A stretch of 64,000 nucleotides of DNA from Mycoplasmatota bacterium (GCA_018394315.1 CP074575.1:1582615-1646614), one strand, 5' to 3'; counted from the first letter of the stretch, positions 47,304 to 58,970 are shown. Notes: generated from the sequence alone by a model not told the origin. Numbers and translations are program-made.

Positions 47304-47695
47304 TATAAATCATCTGGCCCAAATGAAAATGGTAAAAGCTCATTTATTATTGTACGTTTAATATCGCCTTTGAAATTACTTAAATATATTTCACATGACT
47401 TGGGAAGAAGTTCATTCATAACTTGTCTACAGGCTCCACAAGGGCTACAAGGACCCTCAGTATCTGCAACTACTGCCATTGCTTTTATATCACCTTGTTT
47501 GTACCCCAATGAGTATACAGAGAAAAGAGCGCTTCTTTCAGCGCAATTTGTTAAGCCATATGAGGCGTTTTCTACATTAACTCCAGTAATAATTTTACCA
47601 TTAGTAAGTTCAACAGCTGCACCAACGTTAAACTTAGAATAGGGAGTATATGCGTTTTTGCTAGCTACGATTGCTTCTTCTATTAATTTATTCAT
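47303..47695 (-). CDS. cdd: Cytidine deaminase
   Basis: A 130-residue tetrameric-type cytidine deaminase with the zinc site NCAERSALF (catalytic Glu) and PCGACRQVM (zinc cysteines), plus the substrate stretch NVENASYGLT. It converts cytidine and deoxycytidine to uridine forms for pyrimidine salvage. It overlaps ybeY by 8 bases and era by one. Confidence 0.96.
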   Translation of the reverse strand: MNKLIEEAIVASKNAYTPYSKFNVGAAVELTNGKIITGVNVENASYGLTNCAERSALFSVYSLGYKQGDIKAMAVVADTEGPCSPCGACRQVMNELLPKSCEIYLSNFKGDIKRTIINELLPFSFGPDDL

Positions 47696-48113
47696 AAACT
47701 GCCTCCATTATTTTGTCTTGAATTTCAAACATTTCTTTATACTCCTCTTGAGTCTCATGATCATATCCAAGAGAATGTAAGAATCCATGTATAAACATGA
47801 AACTGAGTTCTTTTTCAAATGAATGATCGAACTCAAGTGCTTGCTCTTTCACTTTGTCAATTGAAATGAATATATCTCCTAGATAGTCGTCATCGCCTAT
47901 AAAAGTAAGAACATCTGTTGGATAATTTTTATCACGATATGTTTTGTTCATTTCTTGCATTTCAGGATTGTTTAAGAAAATAAAACTTATTTCTTTTTGC
48001 TTATTTATTTTCATAATATTCGATGCAATGTTCATTATAGAATCACCTAATTTCTCATATGACTCTATTGATGAATTGGTCTTGTTAAAGTAATTAATAT
48101 TAATTGTTTTCAT
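47688..48113 (-). CDS. ybeY: rRNA maturation endonuclease YbeY
   Basis: A 141-residue metal-dependent RNase with the H3 motif HGFLHSLGYDH near its C-terminal third and the family blocks EMQEMNKTYRDKNYPTDVLTF. It acts in 16S rRNA 3'-end processing and ribosome quality control. It overlaps phoH by 14 bases; the pgpH and dgkA genes that often lie near it in Bacillus are absent. Confidence 0.95.
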   Translation of the reverse strand: MKTININYFNKTNSSIESYEKLGDSIMNIASNIMKINKQKEISFIFLNNPEMQEMNKTYRDKNYPTDVLTFIGDDDYLGDIFISIDKVKEQALEFDHSFEKELSFMFIHGFLHSLGYDHETQEEYKEMFEIQDKIMEAVYE

Positions 48114-49068
48114 ATTTTTCGTACTTTCTAAGGATTTCTTGAACTAATGGGTGTCTAATAACATCTACTTTGCTAAAATGGACGACTTCAATGCCATTCA
48201 CACTTTCTAATAATTTTGATGCGATTATTAACCCTGATTTTTCATTTCCTGGTAAATCTATTTGAGTAACATCACCAGTTATAATCATTTTTGAATTTAG
48301 TCCTAGTCTAGTTAAAAACATCTTCATCTGCTTACCTGTTGTATTTTGTGCCTCATCTAATATTATATATGCATTGTCAAGTGTTCTTCCTCGCATATAG
48401 GCTAGAGGAGCTATCTCAATAACACCTTTTTCAATTAGTAGTTCTACATTTTCTTTTCCTAAAACATCATGCAAAGCATCATATAATGGTTGCAAATATG
48501 GGTCCACTTTTTCCTTTAAATCACCTGGTAAAAAGCCAAGACTCTCACCAGCTTCTACGGCTGGTCTAGTAAGAATAATTTTACTAATGCCATTCTTTTT
48601 AAGTTTGGCTATTGCATTAATAACCGCAACATAAGTTTTACCAGTACCAGCAGGACCGATTCCAAATACCAAGTCACTATTATTAATTGCATCTAAATAT
48701 CTATTTTGCTGAATAGACTTAGAATATAGAGTTTTACCCATATGAGTTCTAACTATTTGGTAACGTTTAGAATATACCTCAATAGCTTTATCTAAATCAT
48801 TTTCTTTAACCATATTACATAAATAAGTAATATCGCGTAAATTTATTGATATATCTTTAGAAATTATCAATTTCAATGCTTTCAACACTTCAGTTATTTG
48901 ATTAATAATATTCTCATCTGTAGTGTCAACAAAAATTTCATCACCTCTTGTCAAGATATCCACGGCAAAAAATCGTTCAAAAGTTTTTATGTTTTTATCG
49001 TTATTTCCAATTATTAACTGAGCTTCATTAAAGTTTGCAAAATTAACATTAAGTTTAGTTAGATTCAA
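48100..49068 (-). CDS. phoH: PhoH family ATPase
   Basis: A 322-residue protein with a Walker A GPAGTGKT (138-145), LTRPAVEAGESLGFLPGDL, and a Walker B AYIILDEAQN with the motif TGDVTQIDLP after it. PhoH proteins are P-loop ATPases linked to RNA metabolism, in line with ybeY next door. The start is a TTG behind GGAG inside the end of yqfD. Confidence 0.93.
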   Translation of the reverse strand: MNLTKLNVNFANFNEAQLIIGNNDKNIKTFERFFAVDILTRGDEIFVDTTDENIINQITEVLKALKLIISKDISINLRDITYLCNMVKENDLDKAIEVYSKRYQIVRTHMGKTLYSKSIQQNRYLDAINNSDLVFGIGPAGTGKTYVAVINAIAKLKKNGISKIILTRPAVEAGESLGFLPGDLKEKVDPYLQPLYDALHDVLGKENVELLIEKGVIEIAPLAYMRGRTLDNAYIILDEAQNTTGKQMKMFLTRLGLNSKMIITGDVTQIDLPGNEKSGLIIASKLLESVNGIEVVHFSKVDVIRHPLVQEILRKYEKYENN

Positions 49069-50155
49069 ATTCGACTACTCCTTTAAAATATGCTATATTT
49101 TCATACTTCCTTGTTAATGTTGTGATGATAAACGTATCATCATCTTCTGAAACTGAAAGTACAATTACTTCTTTAATACTCTCAAATGAATGGACTTGAT
49201 TTACTAAAAATTCATCATATATTTCTGATAGAACAAAGTCTACTGCATTATCTTTATTGTACACATTAATTATATCATCTTTTTCAATATATTGCACTCT
49301 TTTGACCGCTAATATTCTAGGTATAGAAAATAAACTTTTTGTCTGTTGTTCGTAGTCTTCAAAAAGTATATTAGTATTTACTTTCTTCCCAAATAATTCA
49401 ATCTCAAACTTTTCAGATATTCTTCCAGTTTTTTTAGAAACAGTAGTTATTTTATCTATATAAAAAGTGTTTCTTTCTATAGTTTCAGCTATTACATATC
49501 CTTCTGATCTTACAAATTCAGTCTCACTTAATGCTCCTGTAACCAGTATATCGCCATATTTAACATGTTGATTATACTCAAATTGTGGTTTTCCCTTTCT
49601 AACATCTAGTAATTTAATAATTCCATTCTTAAATGCAATAAGGCTTCCTGGCTTATCGTTGTCTGAAATTTTCAAGTCATCAAGTGGAGAATCATTTATA
49701 TTTACTGTTAAAAGCCTTCCATTTTTTTCAATATTGATCCATTCATAATCAATAAACTCGCTTCTAAGAGAGTTATTAATAGAAATAATATCTGTTTTAA
49801 GTACTGAAATACCGAATACTTCTAAAATATAGTTATCAAGGTAATCAATGATTTCTTCTTGATTTTCAGCCTTTGATGAAAATCTAATTTCCTTGATAGA
49901 ATTCATATTAAATATACTAATAGTACAAAACAAAATTATTCCTATTAAAAATCCCATATTTCTACTAAGTGTATTATTGTTATAATAACTTCTTATTAGT
50001 TTGTATGGAATATTCTTATCATTAAGTTTATTTATCATATTATCACTAACACTAAATTCAACATATTCATTCAAGTATATTAAATTACTTAATCTTATAA
50101 AATAACTATTAATTTTAAATGTACTTGTACGCATTCTTATTCGGTTCTTATTCAT
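49055..50155 (-). CDS. yqfD: YqfD family sporulation protein
   Basis: A 366-residue protein with one transmembrane helix at about 68-88 and a long outside part with DYEWINIEKNGRLLTVNIND, the GDILVTGAL block and a final VVEFESN. It matches YqfD, a protein of sigma-E-controlled spore formation. With yqfC in front of it, this is the standard Firmicutes pair in front of phoH. It hints at present or past spore formation. Confidence 0.85.
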   Translation of the reverse strand: MNKNRIRMRTSTFKINSYFIRLSNLIYLNEYVEFSVSDNMINKLNDKNIPYKLIRSYYNNNTLSRNMGFLIGIILFCTISIFNMNSIKEIRFSSKAENQEEIIDYLDNYILEVFGISVLKTDIISINNSLRSEFIDYEWINIEKNGRLLTVNINDSPLDDLKISDNDKPGSLIAFKNGIIKLLDVRKGKPQFEYNQHVKYGDILVTGALSETEFVRSEGYVIAETIERNTFYIDKITTVSKKTGRISEKFEIELFGKKVNTNILFEDYEQQTKSLFSIPRILAVKRVQYIEKDDIINVYNKDNAVDFVLSEIYDEFLVNQVHSFESIKEVIVLSVSEDDDTFIITTLTRKYENIAYFKGVVEFESN

Positions 50156-50420
50156 TATACCTCCTTCTTATACTAAGGATGTGTCCAGTGATTTTCATTG
50201 TACTTTTATCCAGTGAAATTATTCTAATATTCTCGCCTTCAATAATATATTTGTTTATAACAACAATTTCATTAGAAATATCTAGTATGTTACCATAATT
50301 GTATATCTCAATATAATTCTCATACATGATTATTTTAGGCTTGTTAAAATATTCACTTGGAAAGGACTGTCTTAAAATATTTTTCATCCTTACATTATAT
50401 GAATTATATTGTTGAAACAT
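50148..50420 (-). CDS. yqfC: YqfC/YabP family sporulation protein
   Basis: A 90-residue protein of the YabP/YqfC fold: PKIIMYENYIEIYNYGNILDISNEIVVI followed by IIEGENIRIISLDKSTMKITGHI. YqfC is a sigma-E-class protein of unknown mechanism needed for proper spore formation. Its start at 50420 has no clear ribosome site and follows closely after the rpsU terminator; a later ATG (residue 12) is a possible start. It overlaps yqfD by 8 bases. Confidence 0.75.
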   Translation of the reverse strand: MFQQYNSYNVRMKNILRQSFPSEYFNKPKIIMYENYIEIYNYGNILDISNEIVVINKYIIEGENIRIISLDKSTMKITGHILSIRRRYNE

Positions 50421-50433
50421 TATATGAACGTAT

Positions 50434-50462
50434 AAAAAAACTAACCTCTATTACTGGGTTAG
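50434..50462 (-). terminator. Terminator after rpsU
   Basis: CTAACC, a 10-base loop and GGTTAG on the minus strand are followed by seven T. Confidence 0.85.
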
Positions 50463-50475
50463 CTAGTTTAAATAT

Positions 50476-50655
50476 TTAAAACTTCTTTTTACGTGCGTTT
50501 TCCTTTAATTTTTCTCTGCGAGAAACACTAGGTTTAACATAACCAAAGCGACGTTTTTTTATTTCTGTTAGTGTTCCCGATTTAATTAAATCTCTCTTAA
50601 AACGACGTAAAGCGTCATCGATCGATTCATTTTCGCGGACTTGTGTCTTAGGCAT
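50476..50655 (-). CDS. rpsU: Ribosomal protein S21
   Basis: A 59-residue S21 that begins [10 protein letters not shown] and ends with a basic tail. The AAGGGGGGG ribosome site fixes the ATG at 50655; an in-frame TTG at 50673 lies inside that site. It sits between mtaB and yqfC as in Bacillus, and has its own terminator. Confidence 0.96.
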   Translation of the reverse strand: MPKTQVRENESIDDALRRFKRDLIKSGTLTEIKKRRFGYVKPSVSRREKLKENARKKKF

Positions 50656-50731
50656 AGGTGTCCCCCCCTTCAATGAATTCTACATCACATTATAACGCAT
50701 CATAATGCGATTGTAAAGATGATTTTTGGTC

Positions 50732-51589
50732 TTACTCCATAATTTCAACAATATATGACTTTTTTTTACCTTCAATTTCAAATACTAATTCAAATATTCC
50801 AACATTATTAAATTCTATCTTACTAGTATCGATAGTGATTTTTTCGCAATATTCTTCTTCAATATTGTTAAATGAGCATATTTCATATTTTAACGCTTCA
50901 TTATAAGCTGTTTCTTCATATTTCGACGTTTTGATATTAAAAAAATTAGATTTTGTCTTTAAAATATATGAATTTTCAAAATTCTCTTCTACGTTATCAA
51001 TTATATGTATTTTATGACCAATTTTTGCTATAATCTTACCAATTGAAGTTTGACTCACTGAAATAAACAAGTCATAAGTACCATTTACATTAAAATTAAT
51101 ATTATGCCATATATCAATATCTATGATTTCTTCAGAATCGTTAAAGTTATTGTAATAATTAATGAAATTTTTTAGTTCACTTTCATAAGTGTTTTTAGAA
51201 TACTCATTTTTTTCTAGTAATTTAAATTTTTGCGGGACATAAATATCTAGATTTTTAAATGTCATAGAGTAGTTTGGAACGATATTCATTATATTGTAAG
51301 GAATTGTTTCATTATGTAATGACTCTATTAAAGTTATTGCTTTTTTGTTGTACTTAACAAGATATTTATCATTACTGCATGTTGAATTGATCTCCACTAA
51401 TTGGTCTTCATATACAGCTTTATAATCATTATGACAATTTAGTGTAAGATGAGAGTAAATCTTAAAATCGTCTATTTCTATGATTTTTTCATACAATGTA
51501 TAATCATATATATAATAATTTTTGCTTAGGTAAATTGATAATAATAACATTGCAGAAATCAGTAAAGGTATTGAATATCTCTTTTTGAT
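50732..51589 (-). CDS. Exported or membrane-anchored protein of unknown function, probable AUC start
   Basis: From the first ATG (51550) the protein has 272 residues, but the frame runs open upstream through KKRYSIPLLISA, completing a signal-anchor helix that the ATG would cut. A near-perfect ribosome site AAGGTGGTGAT lies just in front of an ATC codon at 51587-51589, giving 285 residues. The outside part is beta-rich, with cysteines and an Ig-like end (NNVGIFELVFEIEGKKKSYIVEI). I do not recognise the family. It follows mtaB after 12 bases and probably shares its transcript. Confidence 0.6.
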   Translation of the reverse strand: MKKRYSIPLLISAMLLLSIYLSKNYYIYDYTLYEKIIEIDDFKIYSHLTLNCHNDYKAVYEDQLVEINSTCSNDKYLVKYNKKAITLIESLHNETIPYNIMNIVPNYSMTFKNLDIYVPQKFKLLEKNEYSKNTYESELKNFINYYNNFNDSEEIIDIDIWHNINFNVNGTYDLFISVSQTSIGKIIAKIGHKIHIIDNVEENFENSYILKTKSNFFNIKTSKYEETAYNEALKYEICSFNNIEEEYCEKITIDTSKIEFNNVGIFELVFEIEGKKKSYIVEIME

Positions 51590-51601
51590 AAAATCACCAC
51601 C

Positions 51602-52873
51602 TTAAATAAGTACTGCTTTATTAATTGGGTAACCGGCTTTTATTATTTTTATTTTATAATACTCATTTTTAGAAAGAGCTTCATCAATCTCTACTTTAAG
51701 ATAATTAGAAGTATATCCTATCGAACTACAATTAACTGTCTCAACGATTAAATCAAGTGTTTTTTCTAAAAATTTATCAGCATATTCTTTTGCCAATAAA
51801 TCATTGGTTTCTATAAGTTTTCTTACTCTCTCATGTTTTACTTTTTTACTTAAATCTTTTAATCTAGCTGCTTTTGTTCCATTTCTTTTCGAAAAGGGAA
51901 AAACATGTAACTCACTGAATTTAGTTTCCTTAACAAATTGTAAAGTTTCCTTAAATAATTCATCAGTCTCAGTAGGGTAACCTACAATTACATCTGTAGT
52001 AATAGAAATGTCTGGAATGAAAGATCTAATTTCTGACACTCTTTTCTTATAATAATCCGTATCGTATTTACGATTCATATCATTTAGAATCTTTTTCGAA
52101 CCACTTTGTAAAGGAATATGTAAGTGTTTCGCGATAGTAGAATTTTCTTTTATAAGGCTTAAAAGTTCATTAGTTATTTCATTTATTTCAATTGATGATA
52201 TGCGTAATCTTCTTAGTCTAGGTAAAGTAGATAAATCTCTAACTAAGCTCGTCAAACTATAATCAATATCCACTCCATATTTTCCAGTATGAATACCTGA
52301 TAGAACTATTTCTTTATATCCATTATCAATTAATTCTTTTGCTTCCAAAAGAACACGTTCTTTACTTTTACTTACAACAGATCCTCTTGCAAAAGGTATA
52401 ATACAATAGCTACAGTAATTATTACATCCATCTTGTATTTTTAAGAAAGCTCTAGTGTTTTCAAAACTAGTGACCGACATATCATCAAATTTATCAGTTA
52501 AATCAGTAACAACATTTAGTTGTTTTCTTTCTTCTAAAATCTCTTCAACTAAATGATAAATCTCTTTGCGGTTTTTCGTTCCTGAAATAATATCAACACC
52601 ATCTATTTTTGACACTTCTTCCGGTGATAATTGAGCATAACATCCCATTACCACTACTACAGCAGAATCATTTTTTCTTATAGCTTGTCTTATAATCTTC
52701 CTGCTCTTTGAATCACTTTGATTTGTGACAGTACAAGTGTTTATAATATAAATATCAGCAATTTCATTAAAGCTTACTCTTTCATATCCGTTTTCTTTAA
52801 ATAATTCCCAAACGCTTTCAGAATCATATATGTTCACTTTACACCCTAAAGTGTAAAAAGCAATCTTTTTCAT
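51602..52873 (-). CDS. mtaB: tRNA t6A37 methylthiotransferase MtaB
   Basis: A 423-residue radical-SAM methylthiotransferase: N-terminal cluster cysteines C11, C47 and C78, the radical SAM motif CNNYCSYC (C150, C154, C157), and a C-terminal TRAM-like region. It fits MtaB (YqeV), which makes ms2t6A at position 37 of tRNAs, better than MiaB or RimO because of its start (KKIAFYTLGCKVNIYDSE). It lies upstream of rpsU as in Bacillus. Confidence 0.94.
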   Translation of the reverse strand: MKKIAFYTLGCKVNIYDSESVWELFKENGYERVSFNEIADIYIINTCTVTNQSDSKSRKIIRQAIRKNDSAVVVVMGCYAQLSPEEVSKIDGVDIISGTKNRKEIYHLVEEILEERKQLNVVTDLTDKFDDMSVTSFENTRAFLKIQDGCNNYCSYCIIPFARGSVVSKSKERVLLEAKELIDNGYKEIVLSGIHTGKYGVDIDYSLTSLVRDLSTLPRLRRLRISSIEINEITNELLSLIKENSTIAKHLHIPLQSGSKKILNDMNRKYDTDYYKKRVSEIRSFIPDISITTDVIVGYPTETDELFKETLQFVKETKFSELHVFPFSKRNGTKAARLKDLSKKVKHERVRKLIETNDLLAKEYADKFLEKTLDLIVETVNCSSIGYTSNYLKVEIDEALSKNEYYKIKIIKAGYPINKAVLI

Positions 52874-52920
52874 ATTATCACTCTATTCTCATTGAATTTA
52901 AATTATTATACCATATATAA

Positions 52921-52946
52921 AAGAAGATTGAAGTATCAATCTTCTT
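52921..52946 (-). terminator. Terminator of the second amidohydrolase gene
   Basis: An 11-bp perfect stem AAGAAGATTGA / TCAATCTTCTT with an AGTA loop. It contains the stop codon (TGA) of the amidohydrolase gene; the T run on the minus strand is four bases long. Confidence 0.8.
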
Positions 52947-54096
52947 TTTGGTATACTATTTTACCATCTATTAAAACAGTATCAGTAACAGTTAAGTACT
53001 CAAAAGGATTTCCTGTCCAGATAACTATATCAGCATCTTTTCCTTCTTCTATGCTTCCTATTCTGTCATCAACTTCATTAAGTTTAGCTGCATTAATAGT
53101 CATTGCTTTTATAGCACCCAATTCACTTAGTCCTTCTCTAATCATAATTGCAGTTTGCACTCTAGTATCACTTAAAGACATAACCGGATGATCTGTCATT
53201 ATTGAGAACTCAACACCTGCTTTTTCTAATATCCCACAAGTCTTAAATGATTTGTTTCTAAGTTCATACTTACTCTTTGTACCTAGTGTAGGGCCAATTA
53301 TTACTCTTACATTGTCTTTTAGTAAATCATCTACCATTAAGTGAGCTTCAGTACAGTGTTCTATTGTATAATTAAGTTTAAACTCTTTACAAATTCTAAT
53401 TGCTGTTTGAATATCATCTGTTCTGTGTGCATGTACTTTCACAAGCATCCCATCAAAAACTCTTGCTAGTGAAGCTGATTTATCATCATATGTTGGTTTA
53501 TCTCCATCTTCTTTTAAATGCTTTTTCATTTTATCGTAGTATTCTTTTGCCTTAGTTAATTCTCTACGCATTATTGCAGCACTACCCATTCTTGTTGATG
53601 GAGTTACCTTTTTAGTATTATAAACTCGTTTAGGGTTTTCACCTAACGCCATTTTCATAGCTACTTCTTCTTTAACAACCATTTCCTCAACGTTATTCCC
53701 AACAGTCTTAATTACTGAAAAAGTTCCACCAATAACATTAGCACTACCAGGACCAGTGGAAACCGAAGTTACCCCACCTTTAACAGCGTCTTTAAAAGAA
53801 ACATCATAAGGATAAATTGCATCATACCCCTTCATATTTGGAGTGCTTGGATCTGTCATCTCATTACCGTCCGCTCCCTCAAAACCTATTGATTCTTCGT
53901 ATAATCCTATATGACAATGCGGATCCATAAACCCAGGAGTTACCCATTTTTCTTTCGCATCAATTACTTCACATGAATATTCTTTCTCGTTGATTTTACC
54001 TACTTTAGAAATTTTACCGTCTTCAATAAGGATATCCATTACTTTGTAATTAACTTCCGCAGCACTAATTAAATATGCATTCTTAATTAATTTCAT
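52936..54096 (-). CDS. Metal-dependent amidohydrolase (second of two paralogues)
   Basis: A 386-residue amidohydrolase close to the one at 8721-9872 over its whole length: HCH metal pair after GFMDP, VHAHR, IEHCTEAH, MTDHP and a final EEGKDADIVIW block. The ATG at 54096 follows GGGGG. It lies between dnaJ and mtaB, where Bacillus has prmA and rsmE, and is transcribed apart from dnaJ (terminator between). The substrate is unknown. Confidence 0.82.
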   Translation of the reverse strand: MKLIKNAYLISAAEVNYKVMDILIEDGKISKVGKINEKEYSCEVIDAKEKWVTPGFMDPHCHIGLYEESIGFEGADGNEMTDPSTPNMKGYDAIYPYDVSFKDAVKGGVTSVSTGPGSANVIGGTFSVIKTVGNNVEEMVVKEEVAMKMALGENPKRVYNTKKVTPSTRMGSAAIMRRELTKAKEYYDKMKKHLKEDGDKPTYDDKSASLARVFDGMLVKVHAHRTDDIQTAIRICKEFKLNYTIEHCTEAHLMVDDLLKDNVRVIIGPTLGTKSKYELRNKSFKTCGILEKAGVEFSIMTDHPVMSLSDTRVQTAIMIREGLSELGAIKAMTINAAKLNEVDDRIGSIEEGKDADIVIWTGNPFEYLTVTDTVLIDGKIVYQKED

Positions 54097-54136
54097 CAAA
54101 ATTCCCCCTTGTTATAACACATATTAACACATCTAA

Positions 54137-54157
54137 TAAAAAAGAGCCAATGGCTCT
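54137..54157 (-). terminator. Terminator after dnaJ
   Basis: AGAGCC-ATT-GGCTCT (54143-54157) on the minus strand is followed by six T; it closes the hrcA-grpE-dnaK-dnaJ operon. Confidence 0.88.
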
Positions 54158-54161
54158 ATTA

Positions 54162-55259
54162 TTATTTGAATATTTTTTTGAATTTGTTCCAAATACTAGA
54201 ACTCATTTCATTTGTCTTTTTAAGTTTATTAAATAGTTTGCGTTGCTCTTGATCTAATTTTTCAGGTGTCACTACTACTACTAAGACATGCTGGTCTCCT
54301 TTATATCCACTAGAAACATTCTTAACACCTTTTCCTCTTAATCGGAATTTAGTTCCGGTTTGTGTACCACTAGGGACTTTAAGTTTTACATCTCCATATA
54401 TAGTTGGAACTAGAATATCAGACCCTAAAGCAGCTTGAGAAAATGTAATAGGTAATTCTAAGACAATATCATCACCTATTCTTTCTAAAATTTCGTGAGG
54501 AAGCACATTGATAGCGATATATAAGTCCCCAGCTGGACCACCATTAATCCCAGCCTCACCTTTACCTGATAGACGAATTTGTTGACCAGTATTAATTCCT
54601 TCAGGAATATTCACTTCAACTTTTTTAACTACTTCTGTATACCCGTGACCATGACAACTAGAACATTTTCTTTTTATTTCTTTACCTGATCCATTACATT
54701 CTGGGCAAGTTGTTTGTGTCCTTGTTGTGCCGAAAATAGTTTGTTGTTGTCTATAAACAGTACCAGAACCACTACATTGTGAACAAGTACTTATATCACT
54801 TTTGGAATATGCTCCACTACCATGACATACGGTACACTCTTCGTTTACTCTCAAATTTATTTTCTTCTTTACACCAAAAACGGCTTCCTCAAACGTAATA
54901 GTCATACGTTTAGATAAGTCATTTCCTCTTCTTGGTGCATTCGGATCTCTTCTTTTTCTACTTCCACCAAAGAACGAAGAAAAAATATCTTCAAATCCAC
55001 CATAATCATTGAATCCACCGAATCCACCTTGACCAAAGTTCATTCCTTCATGGCCAAATTGATCATATTGACTTCTTTTTTCTGTATCACTTAAAACGGA
55101 ATATGCTTCTTGTATTTCTTTAAATTTTTCTTCAGCATTTGATTCTGTCGATACATCTGGATGATACTTCTTGGCTAATGTCCTAAATGCTTTTTTTATT
55201 TCGCGCTCATCTGCGCTTTTACCAACACCTAGAACGTCGTAATAATCTCTCTTACTCAT
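54162..55259 (-). CDS. dnaJ: Chaperone DnaJ
   Basis: A 365-residue type I Hsp40: J domain with HPD, a Gly/Phe-rich linker ([14 protein letters not shown]), four CxxCxGxG zinc repeats ([32 protein letters not shown]) and the C-terminal substrate domains. It stimulates the DnaK ATPase and hands over substrates. The start follows GAGGTGAG. A long hairpin separates it from dnaK. Confidence 0.97.
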   Translation of the reverse strand: MSKRDYYDVLGVGKSADEREIKKAFRTLAKKYHPDVSTESNAEEKFKEIQEAYSVLSDTEKRSQYDQFGHEGMNFGQGGFGGFNDYGGFEDIFSSFFGGSRKRRDPNAPRRGNDLSKRMTITFEEAVFGVKKKINLRVNEECTVCHGSGAYSKSDISTCSQCSGSGTVYRQQQTIFGTTRTQTTCPECNGSGKEIKRKCSSCHGHGYTEVVKKVEVNIPEGINTGQQIRLSGKGEAGINGGPAGDLYIAINVLPHEILERIGDDIVLELPITFSQAALGSDILVPTIYGDVKLKVPSGTQTGTKFRLRGKGVKNVSSGYKGDQHVLVVVVTPEKLDQEQRKLFNKLKKTNEMSSSIWNKFKKIFK

Positions 55260-55303
55260 CGTCTCACCTCATTTTGAATAGGTATCCCTAAATAAACATT
55301 TAC

Positions 55304-55339
55304 CTTATAAGAAAGTATCCTGAGATACTTTCTTATAAG
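55304..55339. other. 16-bp perfect hairpin between dnaK and dnaJ
   Basis: CTTATAAGAAAGTATC (55304-55319), loop CTGA, GATACTTTCTTATAAG (55324-55339). There is no T run after it on the minus strand, so it is not a standard terminator. It probably marks an mRNA processing or stability site that gives more dnaK than dnaJ. Confidence 0.75.
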
Positions 55340-55347
55340 TAATATAT

Positions 55348-57848
<2,501 letters not shown>

Positions 57849-57858
57849 ATTTTTCTCC

Positions 57859-58869
57859 TTATTTATCAAAATTACTCATGTTACTAGCTATATACTCTAG
57901 TAGAGGAATAACTTTTCTATAATTCATTCTTTTTGGTCCAACAACAGCAATCGTACCTATTTCACCTGTTGGTATTTGATATGGCACAGAAATCAAAGTA
58001 CATTCTTTCATAAATTTTAACCTATTCTCTGAACCTATCTTAACTGTTACTCCAGAGCTATTTTTTTCTAATATACTGAAAATTTCTTTCTTCTCTAGGG
58101 CATTGATAAAACTTCTAACATTATCTATATCATTAAATTCAGGCTCATAAAGTAGATTATATTGACCACTTACAAAATGCTTTTCTAAAGAAAATCTACT
58201 AAAAGCATCTGCAAATGCATTAAGTAACAATTCATGGTACTGTAAATAATCTCTAAGTTTACTCTGTTTAAGATCATAAGTTAACTTATTAGATACTTGA
58301 TTAATGGGTACATTAATCAATAATTCATTTAATAACATGATGACATTTTGCATTTCTTCATAGTTTAAATCATCTATGAATAACTTACGTTTTTCAATGT
58401 GGCCTGAATCAGTAATGATAATAAGTAATGCTTCGTTTGCAGCAATTTTTACAACCTGAATCTTCTTAATTAGCCGATTCAATGAGTTAGGACCTAAAAC
58501 CATTGATGTATAGCTCGTTAAATCACTAATCATTTTAATAGTTCGGTTAATAATTTCATCATTCCCAAGCAAATAATTACCAAAGATTTCATCTACCTTA
58601 GGAAATTGACTTTTCTTCTCCTTGTTTATCTTTAGTATCTCATCAACATAGTAACGATATCCCTTTTCAGATGGGATTCGACCACTTGATGTATGAGTTT
58701 TTTCTAAATAACCCATATCTTCTAAATTTGCCATTTCATTTCTAATAGTAGCTGATGAACAAGATAACTCTTCTAGTTCAGTTAGTGTCTTAGAGCCCAC
58801 AGGTTCCGCCGTTCTAACAAATTCTTCAATAATAGCTTTTAAAATCAAGGATTTTCGTACTGATAACAT
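57859..58869 (-). CDS. hrcA: Heat-shock repressor HrcA
   Basis: A 336-residue repressor with an N-terminal winged helix (LELSCSSATIRNEMANLEDMGYLEKTHTSSGRIPSEKGYRYYVDE) and a GAF-like domain (late VSVPYQIPTGEIGTIAVVGPKRMNY). It binds CIRCE elements, two of which lie at its own promoter, and needs GroEL for activity in studied species. The ATG at 58869 follows GAGGTG. Confidence 0.96.
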   Translation of the reverse strand: MLSVRKSLILKAIIEEFVRTAEPVGSKTLTELEELSCSSATIRNEMANLEDMGYLEKTHTSSGRIPSEKGYRYYVDEILKINKEKKSQFPKVDEIFGNYLLGNDEIINRTIKMISDLTSYTSMVLGPNSLNRLIKKIQVVKIAANEALLIIITDSGHIEKRKLFIDDLNYEEMQNVIMLLNELLINVPINQVSNKLTYDLKQSKLRDYLQYHELLLNAFADAFSRFSLEKHFVSGQYNLLYEPEFNDIDNVRSFINALEKKEIFSILEKNSSGVTVKIGSENRLKFMKECTLISVPYQIPTGEIGTIAVVGPKRMNYRKVIPLLEYIASNMSNFDK

Positions 58870-58882
58870 AAAAATCACCTCA

Positions 58883-58909
58883 CTAGCACTCTACAACTTC
58901 GACTGCTAA
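58883..58909 (-). promoter_or_regulatory. CIRCE operator 1
   Basis: CTAGCACTC, a 9-base spacer and GACTGCTAA match the CIRCE consensus (TTAGCACTC-N9-GAGTGCTAA) at 16 of 18 arm positions. It lies just downstream of the -10 box, over the transcription start and leader of hrcA. Confidence 0.92.
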
Positions 58910-58913
58910 CATT

Positions 58914-58942
58914 ATATTACCAAAAAGTGTTAGCAATGTCAA
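58914..58942 (-). promoter_or_regulatory. Sigma-A promoter of the hrcA operon
   Basis: On the minus strand TTGACA (58937-58942), a 17-base spacer and TAATAT (58914-58919): near-consensus. The -35 box overlaps the second CIRCE copy. Confidence 0.92.
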
Positions 58943-58956
58943 CAAAAGAGTGCCAG
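58930..58956 (-). promoter_or_regulatory. CIRCE-like operator 2 (degenerate)
   Basis: TTAGCAATG, a 9-base spacer and GAGTGCCAG match 14 of 18 CIRCE arm positions with the right spacing. It covers the -35 box of the hrcA promoter. Confidence 0.7.
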
Positions 58957-58970
58957 AATTTGTTAATAAT

